64,000 nt of DNA, from positions 3,093,124 through 3,157,123 of the forward strand of contig CP036272.1 of the NCBI GenBank assembly GCA_007745635.1, in the 5' to 3' direction. The position numbers and the translations under genes are program-made. Shown in pieces: positions 24,884 to 33,986 of this stretch (positions within the stretch are counted from its first letter, which is position 1; each line of letters begins with the position of its first letter). The notes under the pieces are model-generated. The model was not told where the DNA came from. It ran no database searches and saw only the letters and a list, made by a program, of their open reading frames with translations. Source of the stretch: Stieleria bergensis (GTDB lineage Bacteria > Planctomycetota > Planctomycetia > Pirellulales > Pirellulaceae).

Positions 24884-26272
24884 ATGGCAGATCAAACGAC
24901 AAGCAGCAATGAACAGGCGACTGATTCGCAGTGTTCACCGGGACCGAGCGGAAAAGCAACGCTCCTCGCTGGTGGTGCGTTCGTCTTGCTCGTTGGCCTG
25001 TTGATCGGAGCCAGTTTGTGGTTGTTTGCCGGATTGACCGCGCTCGCAGCCGTCATCGTCAACCGGTTCCTGGCGAATCTGTGGACGCGCTGTGTGGTTG
25101 CAAAACGCCTTGGCGGCGATGTTGAAGTCCGGCAAGGTGACCAGATCAGTGTCGGGATTGAACTGCACAACACCAGTCGAATCCCAGTGCTGTGGCTGTT
25201 GGCCGAAGACGTGCTGCCGCCGCGGGCGATCCTCTTCACTCCCCCTGCCCTTGAGGTCCAGGGAGAACGGGTGCAGATCTTCATGCTGTGGCCTAATCAA
25301 AAACGAGTGATCGAGTACAAGATCAAGTGTAACCGACGCGGCCATTACCAGATCGGCCCCATGGTCTTGGAAACCGGTGATGTGATGGGGTTGTTTCGTC
25401 GCTTTAGTCTGGGGGCGGAACCAAGCTATGTCACCGTTTTGCCGAAAATTGTCCCCTTGGATGCCTATGACATCGCGTCGCGTCGTCCGATGGGTGAGAT
25501 TCGCATGCGTGATAACCTGTTCGAAGATCCGACTCGCTTGCGCGGCATTCGACGCTGGCAAACGGGCGATCCGATGCGCCGCGTTCACTGGGCTGCCACG
25601 GCGCGCACCGGAATCTTGCATAGCAAAGTCTACGAGCCCAGTTCGATCGCCGGGGCAACCGTGATTTTGGACATGCACGTCGATAGCAACCCGATTCGGC
25701 ACGAACCGGTCCGAGGCGACCTGGCGGTGATGGCCGCGGCAGGCATCGCCCGTGCCCTGCATGAAGTCTCGCAACCTGTGGGCCTGGTCAGCAATGGCCG
25801 TGATGCAGCTGATCGGATTCAGACACAAGGTTGGGTGGGCGACTATCGGGTTCGAGATCAGGCGAAGCGGCAAGCGGCAGATGCCGTCGAAAATGATCGC
25901 ATGCGGCCTATTAATCTGTCAGCCGATCGAGGCCCGGGGCAGTTGCAAGAGATCCGTTCGACGCTGGCGCGATTGGAACGCAGCGATGCACTGACGCTGC
26001 CCGAATTGCTGATCGAAGTTGAGGGACAACTCAGTCGCGAGACGACGCTTCTGTTCATCGTGCCAGAAGCCACCGAGGATGACTTGGCGGCCATCATTGG
26101 TTTGGCCAGGCAAGGTGCCGCCGTCGCCGTGATCATCAACACGCTAGAAGTCGATCAGTATCTGGACCTGGCGGGACCGTTGATCGCGATGCGTATTCCC
26201 ACGTATCATTTGACTGACGAGCAATCGATTCGGGGCATCTGCCAGCAAGTGAATCTGACCGCCATCACTTGA
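24884..26272 (+). CDS. DUF58 domain membrane protein
   Basis: The 462-residue protein has two adjacent membrane segments at about residues 24-63 (LLAGGAFVLLVGLLIGASLW, LFAGLTALAAVIV). A beta-rich extracytoplasmic/ancillary part follows, then the DUF58 signature LRGIRRWQTGDPMRRVHWAATARTGILHSKVYEP near residues 205-240, and a vWA-like remainder. DUF58 proteins usually sit with a MoxR AAA+ ATPase and a transglutaminase in a putative chaperone or cell-wall system. Neither is next to it here, since it follows a DUF1501 operon by 34 bases, so its partners must be elsewhere. Confidence 0.88.
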   Translation: MADQTTSSNEQATDSQCSPGPSGKATLLAGGAFVLLVGLLIGASLWLFAGLTALAAVIVNRFLANLWTRCVVAKRLGGDVEVRQGDQISVGIELHNTSRIPVLWLLAEDVLPPRAILFTPPALEVQGERVQIFMLWPNQKRVIEYKIKCNRRGHYQIGPMVLETGDVMGLFRRFSLGAEPSYVTVLPKIVPLDAYDIASRRPMGEIRMRDNLFEDPTRLRGIRRWQTGDPMRRVHWAATARTGILHSKVYEPSSIAGATVILDMHVDSNPIRHEPVRGDLAVMAAAGIARALHEVSQPVGLVSNGRDAADRIQTQGWVGDYRVRDQAKRQAADAVENDRMRPINLSADRGPGQLQEIRSTLARLERSDALTLPELLIEVEGQLSRETTLLFIVPEATEDDLAAIIGLARQGAAVAVIINTLEVDQYLDLAGPLIAMRIPTYHLTDEQSIRGICQQVNLTAIT

Positions 26273-26645
26273 CGGTCGGTGGGAGGCACTCCATCGGCAC
26301 CAAGAAAACGGGGACAGAGGCGTCGGTCCGTTTAGAATCTCGTCACCAATTTAGTCGCTGTCACGCGGGTTTTAGGCGTCTGCACCGCTTTCACCCTCAC
26401 CTCGCTTAGGCTCGACTCTCCCGCAAGCGGGAGAGTTTTGTCATCACAGGGAAATCGGCGGTTCTGTCCCAAGAATACCCTCCCGCTTGCGGGCGAGTCT
26501 TTTTGGGGGCAGTGGTGCTTACATCACTGCTTGGAAGATCTTCGATTCTCGTGGTGCGGAGGCGGACAAGCCACGTGATTGAGGCCCAACTGTGCGATGC
26601 TATCTCATTGATGTGTGCAAGCACGGCACCCGACGAACGCAGGTC
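26273..26645. other. Convergent intergenic region with one REP-array unit fragment
   Basis: Bases 26383-26437 match the second half of the 107-bp unit tandemly repeated at 43.4-44.0 kb, including the CTCTCCCGC/GCGGGAGAG palindrome. A CTCCCGCTTGCGGG stem follows near 26480-26500. A degenerate GTGTGCAAGCACGGCACC element lies at 26613-26630. No gene is supported. Confidence 0.7.
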
Positions 26646-27497
26646 TTACTTATCGAACCACTTTTTGATCATGTGGACGGTCGCCGCTCTGCCGGCGCGT
26701 CCGATTGACGTGGTCAATGGGATCTCTTTCGGGCACACCGAAACGCAGTTCTGGGCGTTGCCACACATTTGAATGCCGCCGGTGTCCGTCAACGCGTCCA
26801 TTCGCTCGTCCGCGATGGCTTTGCCGGTCGGGTGATTGTTAAACAGCATTGCCTGAGAGATCGCGTGCGGGCCGACAAAGGCTTCGTCGAACGCTTCGTT
26901 CTGACGCTTCAAGAAGTCTTCGTCGGACTCGTTGGGCATCCGCTCGAGTTCGATCTTTTGATACTGTGGACATGAGTCGACACAGCAGCCACAGCTCATG
27001 CATTGGCTCAGCGGGTAATTTTGCTCTTGGGTGGCCTGGGACTGGCGCTCGCCCGAGCCCATGTTGTAGTAGCTATCGACGGGGACCCAAGCTTTGACCT
27101 TTTCCAAGCCGCGGAACAGGCGTTGACGATCGACCATCAGGTCACGAACGACGGGGAACTTATTCATCGGTTCGAGAACAAGTTCATCGGGGTTGTCTTC
27201 TAGCAATCGATCGACCAAAGCGCTACAGCTTTGACGAACGCGGCCGTTGATCACCATGGTGCAAGAGCCGCAAACTTCTTCCAAACAACCGCAGTCCCAG
27301 GTGACCGGAGCGACCTTTTGGCCATCGCTGGTTTTTGCTTGCGCCGCGATCCGTTGCAGGACGGAGATAACGTTTAGCTCGTGTTCATACGGGATCTTGA
27401 ACAGCTGCCAGTACGGTTCTTTTCCAGGGCCGTCTTGGCGGCGGACACGGACATTGATGAACTCAGGGCGTTTTGCTGCGGAATCAAGGGCAATCAT
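26646..27497 (-). CDS. sdhB: Succinate dehydrogenase / fumarate reductase iron-sulfur subunit
   Basis: The 283-residue protein has the [2Fe-2S] cluster residues in CGCLEEVCGSC plus a later Cys, and the [4Fe-4S]/[3Fe-4S] motifs CMSCGCCVDSCP and CGNAQNCVSVCP. It passes electrons from the flavoprotein to the membrane cytochrome. The start ATG at 27497 has AAAGG nine bases upstream. It is the last gene of a three-gene operon in the order C-A-B, 73 bases after sdhA. Confidence 0.96.
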   Translation of the reverse strand: MIALDSAAKRPEFINVRVRRQDGPGKEPYWQLFKIPYEHELNVISVLQRIAAQAKTSDGQKVAPVTWDCGCLEEVCGSCTMVINGRVRQSCSALVDRLLEDNPDELVLEPMNKFPVVRDLMVDRQRLFRGLEKVKAWVPVDSYYNMGSGERQSQATQEQNYPLSQCMSCGCCVDSCPQYQKIELERMPNESDEDFLKRQNEAFDEAFVGPHAISQAMLFNNHPTGKAIADERMDALTDTGGIQMCGNAQNCVSVCPKEIPLTTSIGRAGRAATVHMIKKWFDK

Positions 27498-27570
27498 TCG
27501 TCGGCCTTTGAAGGTTCAAATAACGGGTTGATTCGGTGGGTGAAGGAGAGGTTGTCGCTGGACAGTGGGA

Positions 27571-29556
27571 TCAGGTGGCAGCCAAGGTGTCGTCCTTGTC
27601 TTTCTTTTCACCGGATCGTTCTTTCCAGACTTGTTCGATGTCTTCTGCACCGACCAAGCCATAGAGTCGTGGTCGCGGTGGGACCAGGCTGGTGTCAACG
27701 TCTTCGTAAGTCAAGTCAGGCTGCATGCTGTTGGCGTCGTAGGACGCGATCGTACTTTTGAGGTACTTCTCATTGTTCTCGGCAAAGGTGTCACACCATG
27801 CTTCGGCTTGCTTGCGGCGTTCGGCGGGGTCTTCGGCGGTGAGCGATGGACGTTGGAAGTCTGGCTTGAAGTGAGCGCCTCGGCATTCGTCGCGATTCAG
27901 GGCACCTTTCAGGATACACTTGGCAATCGGGAACATGTCTTGGACGGACTTGGCGAAGATCACGTTTTGATTGGACCAGCCACCACTATCGGCCAAGTTG
28001 ACCTTCATGATTCGCTCGTGCAGTTCGTCGACTTTGCCGATCGATTCTTTCAGCTGATCATTGCGTCGTACGACGGTGGCGGCTCGCGTCATGATGTCAC
28101 CCAGTTCCTGGTGGATCAGGTACGGGTTTTCGTCGCTGCCTGGGTTGCCCGTTAGCAGATTGTCGTGGCGCTCTTGCTGTTTGGAGACGGCTCCGGAAAG
28201 CAGCGAGGCCTCGACGTCCGCATATCCACCGGATTGGTTGCTGATGTAGTTTTGGATGGATGGCCCGGTAAATAAACCGGTAAAGATGCAAGAGAGTAAC
28301 GAGTTTGCTCCCAAGCGGTTTGCTCCGTGATAGTGATAATCACATTCACCGATGGCGTAGAGGCCTTCGATGTTGGTCATGTGGTTGCGAGGGGCACCGG
28401 ATTGCAGGCCACCTTCGCTGCTGCGAACGTAGTCGGCCCACAGACCGCCCATGCTGTAGTGAACGGCAGGGAAGATCCGCATGGGTTCTTCGCGTGGGTC
28501 GACGCCCTGGAACTTTTCGTAGATTTCCAGAATGCCGCCAAGCTTTCGATCCAATTCCGCTTTGGGGATGTGCGTGAGGTCGAGGTACACGCACATGCGT
28601 TCGGAGTCGACACTAAGCCCATCGTTGACGCAGATGTCAAAGATCTCGCGTGTGGCGATGTCGCGGGGGACCAAGTTCCCGTACTCGGGGTAACGGTCTT
28701 CTAGGAAGTAATAGCGTTCACCGGTTGGAATGTTGTCCGGTTCGCGAGAGTCGTGGGGTTTTCGAGGAACCCAGACTCGGCCGCCTTCGCCACGAGCCGA
28801 TTCGCTCATCAAACGCAGTTTATCACTGCCGGGGATTGCGGTGGGATGTACTTGAATAAATTCGGCGTTACCGTACTTTGCACCTGCTTGAAAGCATCGA
28901 CTGGCGGCACTGCCGTTGCAGAAGACGCTCATCGTGCTGCGACCGTAAACCAAGCCACAACCACCGGTGGCAACGACCACAGCATCGGCGGGGAAGGCAC
29001 GGATCTCCATCGACACCAAGTCTTGTGCCACAGCACCACGGCAGCGACCAGTTTCGTCTTGGATCGGACCCAAGAAGTCCCAGAATTCGAACTTGCGAAC
29101 GTTGCCCAGGGCTTCCTGACGGCGGACCTGTTCGTCCAGGCCGTACAGCAATTGTTGACCGGTGGTCGCTCCGGCAAACGCAGTTCGTTTGTACAGTGTG
29201 CCACCAAAGCGTCGGCGGTCGATGAATCCTTCGCCGGTTCGGTTAAACGGCACGCCCAGGCGATCCATCAGGTCGATGACCTTAGGCGCCCAGTACGCCA
29301 TCTCTTTGACAGGCGGTTGGTGATTCAAGAAGTCACCGCCGTACACGGTGTCATCCAAGTGCTTCCACTCGCTGTCACCAAGTTGACGGGTTTGATCGTT
29401 GCAGCTATTGATGCCACCCTGTGCACAAACGCTGTGAGAACGTTTGACAGGTGTCAGGCTAAGTAGGTCGACTTGAACGCCAAGTTCGGCCAGTTTCATC
29501 GTAGAGGACAAACCGGCAAGACCGCCACCGATGACGACAACACGCTGTTTAGACAT
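27571..29556 (-). CDS. sdhA: Succinate dehydrogenase / fumarate reductase flavoprotein subunit
   Basis: The 661-residue protein starts with the dinucleotide-binding VVVIGGGLAGLSSTMKLAE. It has the FAD-attachment region HSVCAQGGINS (relatives usually have HSVAAQGG), the active-site region HPTAIPGSDKLRLMSESARGEGG and the C-terminal helical domain. It oxidises succinate to fumarate at the cytoplasmic face in the TCA cycle. The type (YGGDFLNHQPPVKEMAYWAP) matches the non-classical Bacillus-like enzymes that use a single cytochrome b558 anchor, in line with the neighbouring gene. Confidence 0.96.
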   Translation of the reverse strand: MSKQRVVVIGGGLAGLSSTMKLAELGVQVDLLSLTPVKRSHSVCAQGGINSCNDQTRQLGDSEWKHLDDTVYGGDFLNHQPPVKEMAYWAPKVIDLMDRLGVPFNRTGEGFIDRRRFGGTLYKRTAFAGATTGQQLLYGLDEQVRRQEALGNVRKFEFWDFLGPIQDETGRCRGAVAQDLVSMEIRAFPADAVVVATGGCGLVYGRSTMSVFCNGSAASRCFQAGAKYGNAEFIQVHPTAIPGSDKLRLMSESARGEGGRVWVPRKPHDSREPDNIPTGERYYFLEDRYPEYGNLVPRDIATREIFDICVNDGLSVDSERMCVYLDLTHIPKAELDRKLGGILEIYEKFQGVDPREEPMRIFPAVHYSMGGLWADYVRSSEGGLQSGAPRNHMTNIEGLYAIGECDYHYHGANRLGANSLLSCIFTGLFTGPSIQNYISNQSGGYADVEASLLSGAVSKQQERHDNLLTGNPGSDENPYLIHQELGDIMTRAATVVRRNDQLKESIGKVDELHERIMKVNLADSGGWSNQNVIFAKSVQDMFPIAKCILKGALNRDECRGAHFKPDFQRPSLTAEDPAERRKQAEAWCDTFAENNEKYLKSTIASYDANSMQPDLTYEDVDTSLVPPRPRLYGLVGAEDIEQVWKERSGEKKDKDDTLAAT

Positions 29557-29664
29557 GATTCAATTGACTTGAGTAACTTGAAGTGGTTGTGTTCTTGAAA
29601 GTTGGCGTAGGCCGCTCTGTTGAAGTCAACCGTGTCAAACGGCCGAGACCAACACGACTTCGGC

Positions 29665-30609
29665 TTAGTCTTCGTCCGATTCGTTCTCTTGACCGTCTTC
29701 AACGACGGGTTCGGAGCGTTTCTCTGGATTCGCATCGACAAAGCCCGCTTCGACCGCTGCTTCATACATTCGGTTTTCTGCTTCGCGATACTTTTCGACT
29801 TGTTCAGCATTTGGGCTGATCGCGGCGAACCAAGCTGACAGCGAGACGATGGTCAACAGAATGCCGATTGCACCGCAGACCTTTGACGCTCGTTTCTGTC
29901 CTTCGGGCGAGACCCACAAGCCCCAAGTGATGCCTGCGGTCCATAGTCCGTTGGCAAAGTGGTACACGCAGGACAGCACTCCGACCAAGTAGATGATCGG
30001 CCAAACGATGCCCCACGCTTGCATCGCGATGACGAGCGAGCTACCCGCGTTATAAGGAGCGAACTGGCCGAACCCGGCGCCGCGGATCATTCCCAACCAC
30101 CAGTCGGCGTGAAACCAACCGTGCAGGTGCAGAATGTGCAGGAACAGGTAAATCAGGGCTGCAAAACCGGTCCAGCGTTGCACGGTGTAACGCCGGTTGG
30201 ACGTGAACTGATACTGGCTGCTATTGGACTTTCCAGATTTGGCAATCCAAATCCCCAGGCCAGCGTGGAAGATCAGCGGCAAGAAAATCAGAGTCCACTC
30301 GATCAGCGGCAGTAACTTGCCGGGACTATGAATGATGAAGACCGATCTCTGGAATGTTTCCGCACCGTTCAGCAAGCCGGCATTGGTTGCCAGGTGAACG
30401 CACATGTACAGGCCAAGAGGCACGATCCCGGTCAGAGAGTGAAAACGCCGGATGGCGAATTCATGCTTGAGCAGGAACGATGATTGGGTCGATGAATCTG
30501 GGCTGGTGTCGGACACGTTTCTAAGGGACCGATGGTCTGGAGGGTGGATCGCGGCGAAGGGAACGGCGAGAAAGTCTGTGCGGATGCACGTCTTGCTCTC
30601 GCTGATCAT
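29665..30609 (-). CDS. sdhC: Succinate dehydrogenase cytochrome b558 subunit
   Basis: The 314-residue membrane anchor has about five transmembrane segments. Histidines suited to bind two haems lie in FHSLTGIVPLGLYMCVHLATN, FHAGLGIWI, LHILHLHGWFH and YHFANGLW. It passes electrons to menaquinone. A charged tail (NESDED) lies on one side. The ATG at 30609 has GAAGGG only two bases away; a GTG at 30516, which removes 31 unusual residues, is an alternative start. It is the first gene of sdhCAB. The 117-base divergent gap to the GntP-type permease must hold both promoters. Confidence 0.88.
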   Translation of the reverse strand: MISESKTCIRTDFLAVPFAAIHPPDHRSLRNVSDTSPDSSTQSSFLLKHEFAIRRFHSLTGIVPLGLYMCVHLATNAGLLNGAETFQRSVFIIHSPGKLLPLIEWTLIFLPLIFHAGLGIWIAKSGKSNSSQYQFTSNRRYTVQRWTGFAALIYLFLHILHLHGWFHADWWLGMIRGAGFGQFAPYNAGSSLVIAMQAWGIVWPIIYLVGVLSCVYHFANGLWTAGITWGLWVSPEGQKRASKVCGAIGILLTIVSLSAWFAAISPNAEQVEKYREAENRMYEAAVEAGFVDANPEKRSEPVVEDGQENESDED

Positions 30610-30726
30610 AACCCTTCGGCATCAAAATCTGTTAAGTTCCATCTTCAATTTAGACTTCGTTTCGCTGTACGACTAGATCAGTGAACGTTTACCTCGTGGA
30701 TTCTGTCGATTGGAACCGCTGTCGTG

Positions 30727-32196
30727 ATGGATATATGGTGGATTGTAGCCGGGGCGTTTGTCGTTGTATTAGTTTGCATTCTATTATTCCGTCTTCATGC
30801 TTTTCTCACACTGCTATTAGCCGGATTTCTCGTTGGCGGGTTAACGGGCACTGACGCCCTAAGCGATTACGGTGCGAAGCAGGTTTCCAAGGGAGATTGG
30901 ACAACCCAGCAAGCCGAACAACTTGTCGATCGGTCCGCAATTTCACGGTTAACGATGGAATTCGGGACCAGTGCCGGAAAGATCGGCGTGCTGATCGCAC
31001 TGGCCAGCGTGATCGGCGGCTGTTTGGCTGAATCCGGTGCCGCGACTGCGACAGTACAGCGCATCTTAAAACGGGTCGGTCCCAAGCGCGCTCCCGAAGC
31101 AATCGCGATCAGTTCGTTCGTGATTGCCATCCCGGTGTTCTTTGACACCGTCTTTTATTTGATGCTTCCATTGGTGCGGTCGATGTACCGTGCGATCGGA
31201 AAAAACTATGTGCTGCTGATTTTGGCGGTCTTGGCTGGGGGTTCGATTGCCCACTCGCTAGTCCCGCCGACACCTGGGCCGCTGCAAGTCGCAGAGACGT
31301 TGCAAATCGATATCGGAGAAATGCTGATCGCGGGCCTGGTGATCGGTTCGATCAGCAGTTTCTTTTCCTTGGCGGCCGCCAAGCTGATCAATCGCACCTT
31401 CCCGGTGCCCATGCGAGATGACGACGGTCCAGAAAACCGGGACGGGGAAGACGTCGATGCCGACCGGCCAGGCATCGCAGAACTCGCCGAGTCGTTGGAG
31501 ACCAAGAACCAACCCGGGCTTTGGGAGTCCATCCTGCCGATCGTGGTCCCGGTGCTGCTGATCACCTGCGGCAGCGTGATCAAGTACCTGTTGAAGGCCA
31601 AGATCGTTGAATCCGCTTGGTGGACGGACCTGTTGCTACAGCTGGGGGACAAGAATCTTGCGATTGCCATTGGAGTGCTGATTGCATTCCCCTTGACGCG
31701 TTATATCGCCAAAGAGCAGCGAGCCACGTTGGTCTCTAGAAACCTCGCTTCAGCGGGAAACATCATTCTGATCACGTCCGCGGGCGGAGCGTTCGGAGTC
31801 ATGCTGCGGCAAGCGGGCATCGCCAGCGCCGTGGCTGATCTAGTGCATGCCGACGCCGGGCTGGTCCTGTTGCCGCTGGCGTTTGTCGTCACTGCAGCGA
31901 TTCGGACGCTGCAGGGCTCAGCGACCGTTGCCATGATGACGTCTGCTGGCGTTCTGCAAGGTTTGGTGGCTCCAGAGTCACTGCCCTTTCATCCTGTTTA
32001 TCTTGCCATGGCCATCGGTGCGGGCAGCAAGCCCATTTCTTGGATGACCGACAGTGCGTTCTGGATCATCACCGGCATGACCGGGATGACGGAAGCAGAG
32101 GGTTTGAAAACCATTTCCGTGATGAGCATCGCGCTGGGGTTCTCGGCGCTGTTTGTGACCACGGTTTTGGCTTGGCTGCTGCCATTGGCGGGTTAG
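30727..32196 (+). CDS. GntP-family permease
   Basis: The 489-residue membrane protein is almost wholly hydrophobic, with about 12-14 helices. GntP features are VIAIPVFFDTVFYLMLPLVRSM, GGSIAHSLVPPTPGPLQVAE and SAGGAFGVMLRQAGI, matching the gluconate:H+ symporter family. A hydrophilic loop (MRDDDGPENRDGEDVDADR) follows the middle helices. The ATG at 30727 directly follows an in-frame GTG. The family takes up gluconate and related sugar acids or hydroxy acids; the true substrate is not deducible, and no sugar-acid kinase is nearby. Confidence 0.9.
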   Translation: MDIWWIVAGAFVVVLVCILLFRLHAFLTLLLAGFLVGGLTGTDALSDYGAKQVSKGDWTTQQAEQLVDRSAISRLTMEFGTSAGKIGVLIALASVIGGCLAESGAATATVQRILKRVGPKRAPEAIAISSFVIAIPVFFDTVFYLMLPLVRSMYRAIGKNYVLLILAVLAGGSIAHSLVPPTPGPLQVAETLQIDIGEMLIAGLVIGSISSFFSLAAAKLINRTFPVPMRDDDGPENRDGEDVDADRPGIAELAESLETKNQPGLWESILPIVVPVLLITCGSVIKYLLKAKIVESAWWTDLLLQLGDKNLAIAIGVLIAFPLTRYIAKEQRATLVSRNLASAGNIILITSAGGAFGVMLRQAGIASAVADLVHADAGLVLLPLAFVVTAAIRTLQGSATVAMMTSAGVLQGLVAPESLPFHPVYLAMAIGAGSKPISWMTDSAFWIITGMTGMTEAEGLKTISVMSIALGFSALFVTTVLAWLLPLAG

Positions 32197-32217
32197 TCGT
32201 CCCGTCTCAATCCCAGC

Positions 32218-32355
32218 TTAGGTGGACATGCGTACCGCGATGGCTGCCAGCATGATTGCGAAGACCACGATCCAGATGGGGCGTTGATGTTGTGCCAAGA
32301 GTTCGTCCTGTGAAGCGATGGGGCATTGGGGCTGATGAATCCAGGGAGGACTCAA
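32218..32355 (-). CDS. Candidate 45-residue single-pass membrane peptide
   Basis: A minus-strand frame from a TTG at 32355 (GGTGG just upstream) to TAA at 32218 would encode a short protein. It has a polar, proline-containing N-terminus (SPPWIHQPQCPIASQDELL), then RPIWIVVFAIMLAAIAVRM, one clean membrane helix bordered by arginines, and ends MST. No family was recognised. It lies convergent with the GntP gene and could also be chance. Confidence 0.35.
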   Translation of the reverse strand: MSPPWIHQPQCPIASQDELLAQHQRPIWIVVFAIMLAAIAVRMST

Positions 32356-32695
32356 AGACCACCCCGAAGCATTTGTCACCTCAAACGGTGCAGCTAATGT
32401 GCCAAGAGACGGCGGAACCGATCAGATCAGCGAGATTCATTGAGCTGATCGCTGCAACATAGGAGAAACGGTCATCGCGGCAACCGTTTCGTTCAAAGGC
32501 CGCCTGCCAAAAGCAGCAAAAGAAGTTCGGCGAGGTCGTCGTTGTTGCGTTTGAGCAACATCGCTGTTGAGTCAACGCATCATTGACTCAGAAGAAGCAG
32601 CGTCTGGCCCGGCCGTTGATGTGGTTCAGGCGGACCGTTGGCTGGCGCCAAAACCGCTTTTAAAGCGGCGGCTGGCGCCAGAAACGCGATTGGAC
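32356..32695. other. Intergenic region with a GC-rich palindrome
   Basis: Bases 32643-32680 form a long cruciform-capable element. TGGCGCCA boxes on both sides enclose CCGCTTT/AAAGCGG. It begins 16 bases after the stop of the gene at 32696 on the minus strand, so it may be a 3'-end structure, although no T-run follows. The rest holds no gene I can support. Confidence 0.5.
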
Positions 32696-33667
32696 CTAAA
32701 TCTGGTCCGTTGCGGTCGTGCTTTGCGGTGCCGGCGGAGGGAGCAGTTCAGGCAGATCCTTGAACTCAGGCAAATGATCGCCGTCGACTTCCGTTGGCTG
32801 AATCGGACTGACGGTCGTTTGCCGCAGTTGATTCACATTGGATCGCAGCAGCTGATGTGTTTGCCTGAACCCAGGTGTGGAAACCAAGTCCTGCATGTCA
32901 GCATCATTGGCAATCGCATCGTAGTGGGCCAGCAGTTCGCTGAGCGCTTCGTTGTCGTTGTCATGAATCAAGCGGTGGATCTCATCAGGCTTAAGAAAAT
33001 CCATCCACAGTTGGCGGTCGGCGCGTTTCTGTAGGGCCTGAGTGAACTCGCCTGTCGCTTGCAAATTGACATGTTGATTGCGTCGCCCGGGCATCGTCTT
33101 GGAGACATACGGGTTGTCCAATCGGTCAGTCAGTGGCTGGTGCATTGGCTGTGGAACAGGTGATGGCGTTGAGCCGATCGACGGTGCGGAGTCATAGCTG
33201 TGCGGGGGCGTCGAACTGTGGCGATGCAGATTCGCCGATCCATGGTGGTGCTGATTCGTCGAACGTTGGCCATAGCCATAACGCCACTGGTCGTTGCGCC
33301 GTGGTTGAACGGAAACGTGCTTGCGTCCCGGATACGCGCTATCGTAACGATAGCGTTCTCGGAAGTACGGGTCGTCCAAGAGGCTGGGGGCACGAAAGCG
33401 GCCGCTGATCATCGGATCGTAAACGTAGTTATCAAAGCGGTAGGGATCGAAATCGTAAGGCCCGGGGTAGTTGCGTCCTGGGTAGCTAAACACACCGATG
33501 CTGGCTGGCCCAGTGATGGTGGGATAGGGAGTGCGATAGCGATTGGGAATGTTCGCTGGCGGCGCCTTGTCTCGCTTGCGAAGCCAATTGAACTTGAACA
33601 GTTGCGCATCAGCTGGCGCGGCGTAGCCGATGCTGATGAGCATCAAGAGTGCGAGTAGACGTTTCAT
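32696..33667 (-). CDS. Secreted Tyr/Pro/Arg-rich protein with C-terminal GFRQT module
   Basis: No family was recognised. From the ATG at 33667 it has 323 residues and a signal peptide (MKRLLALLMLISIGYAAPADA). The middle (residues ~30-215) is low-complexity and rich in Pro, Tyr, Arg, Asn and His, with YDPMISGRF, and is probably disordered. Residues ~230-295 look helical and contain LLAHYDAIANDADM and GFRQTHQLLRSN. This part resembles the C-terminus of the secreted protein at 45982-46941 (GFRQTLNLLRQW), which also has a YDPMM motif. The very end is proline-rich. It stands alone, so its function is unknown. Confidence 0.75.
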   Translation of the reverse strand: MKRLLALLMLISIGYAAPADAQLFKFNWLRKRDKAPPANIPNRYRTPYPTITGPASIGVFSYPGRNYPGPYDFDPYRFDNYVYDPMISGRFRAPSLLDDPYFRERYRYDSAYPGRKHVSVQPRRNDQWRYGYGQRSTNQHHHGSANLHRHSSTPPHSYDSAPSIGSTPSPVPQPMHQPLTDRLDNPYVSKTMPGRRNQHVNLQATGEFTQALQKRADRQLWMDFLKPDEIHRLIHDNDNEALSELLAHYDAIANDADMQDLVSTPGFRQTHQLLRSNVNQLRQTTVSPIQPTEVDGDHLPEFKDLPELLPPPAPQSTTATDQI

Positions 33668-33986
33668 GTCCGTATTCCCCATGGATCGGTGTAAGCGATC
33701 AGGCGTGATGGTTCTAGCGTGGTCGTTCAGACGTTGGTCAGGCAAGGGAGGATCGCGAGTGGCCCGCGACACGTTGGATCAATGCCAACGGTCCTTTGGG
33801 AGACGTTTCTAGCGTCTGGTTTGCCATCGCAGCGAATCGATTCCAGTGCAGCCAACAGATTGGTGCAATCAAGCTTGCGCTCACGCTTGGCATCCGCCGG
33901 AAAATTACCCGGAATCGCTACAGTTTGCCGATCAAGGACGCGCTGCAGGCTGGGCATGTGCTACGGAGTGAATTTTCAAAAAAAGA
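33668..33986. other. Gene-free stretch between scpB and the secreted-protein gene
   Basis: This is 319 bases between two minus-strand genes. It must contain the promoter of the secreted protein. No clear hexamers, hairpin or ORF were seen. Confidence 0.4.

Noticed and set aside
32567-33034. 155-codon plus-strand frame
   Set aside because: It is antisense to the secreted-protein gene, whose signal peptide and shared module are convincing.
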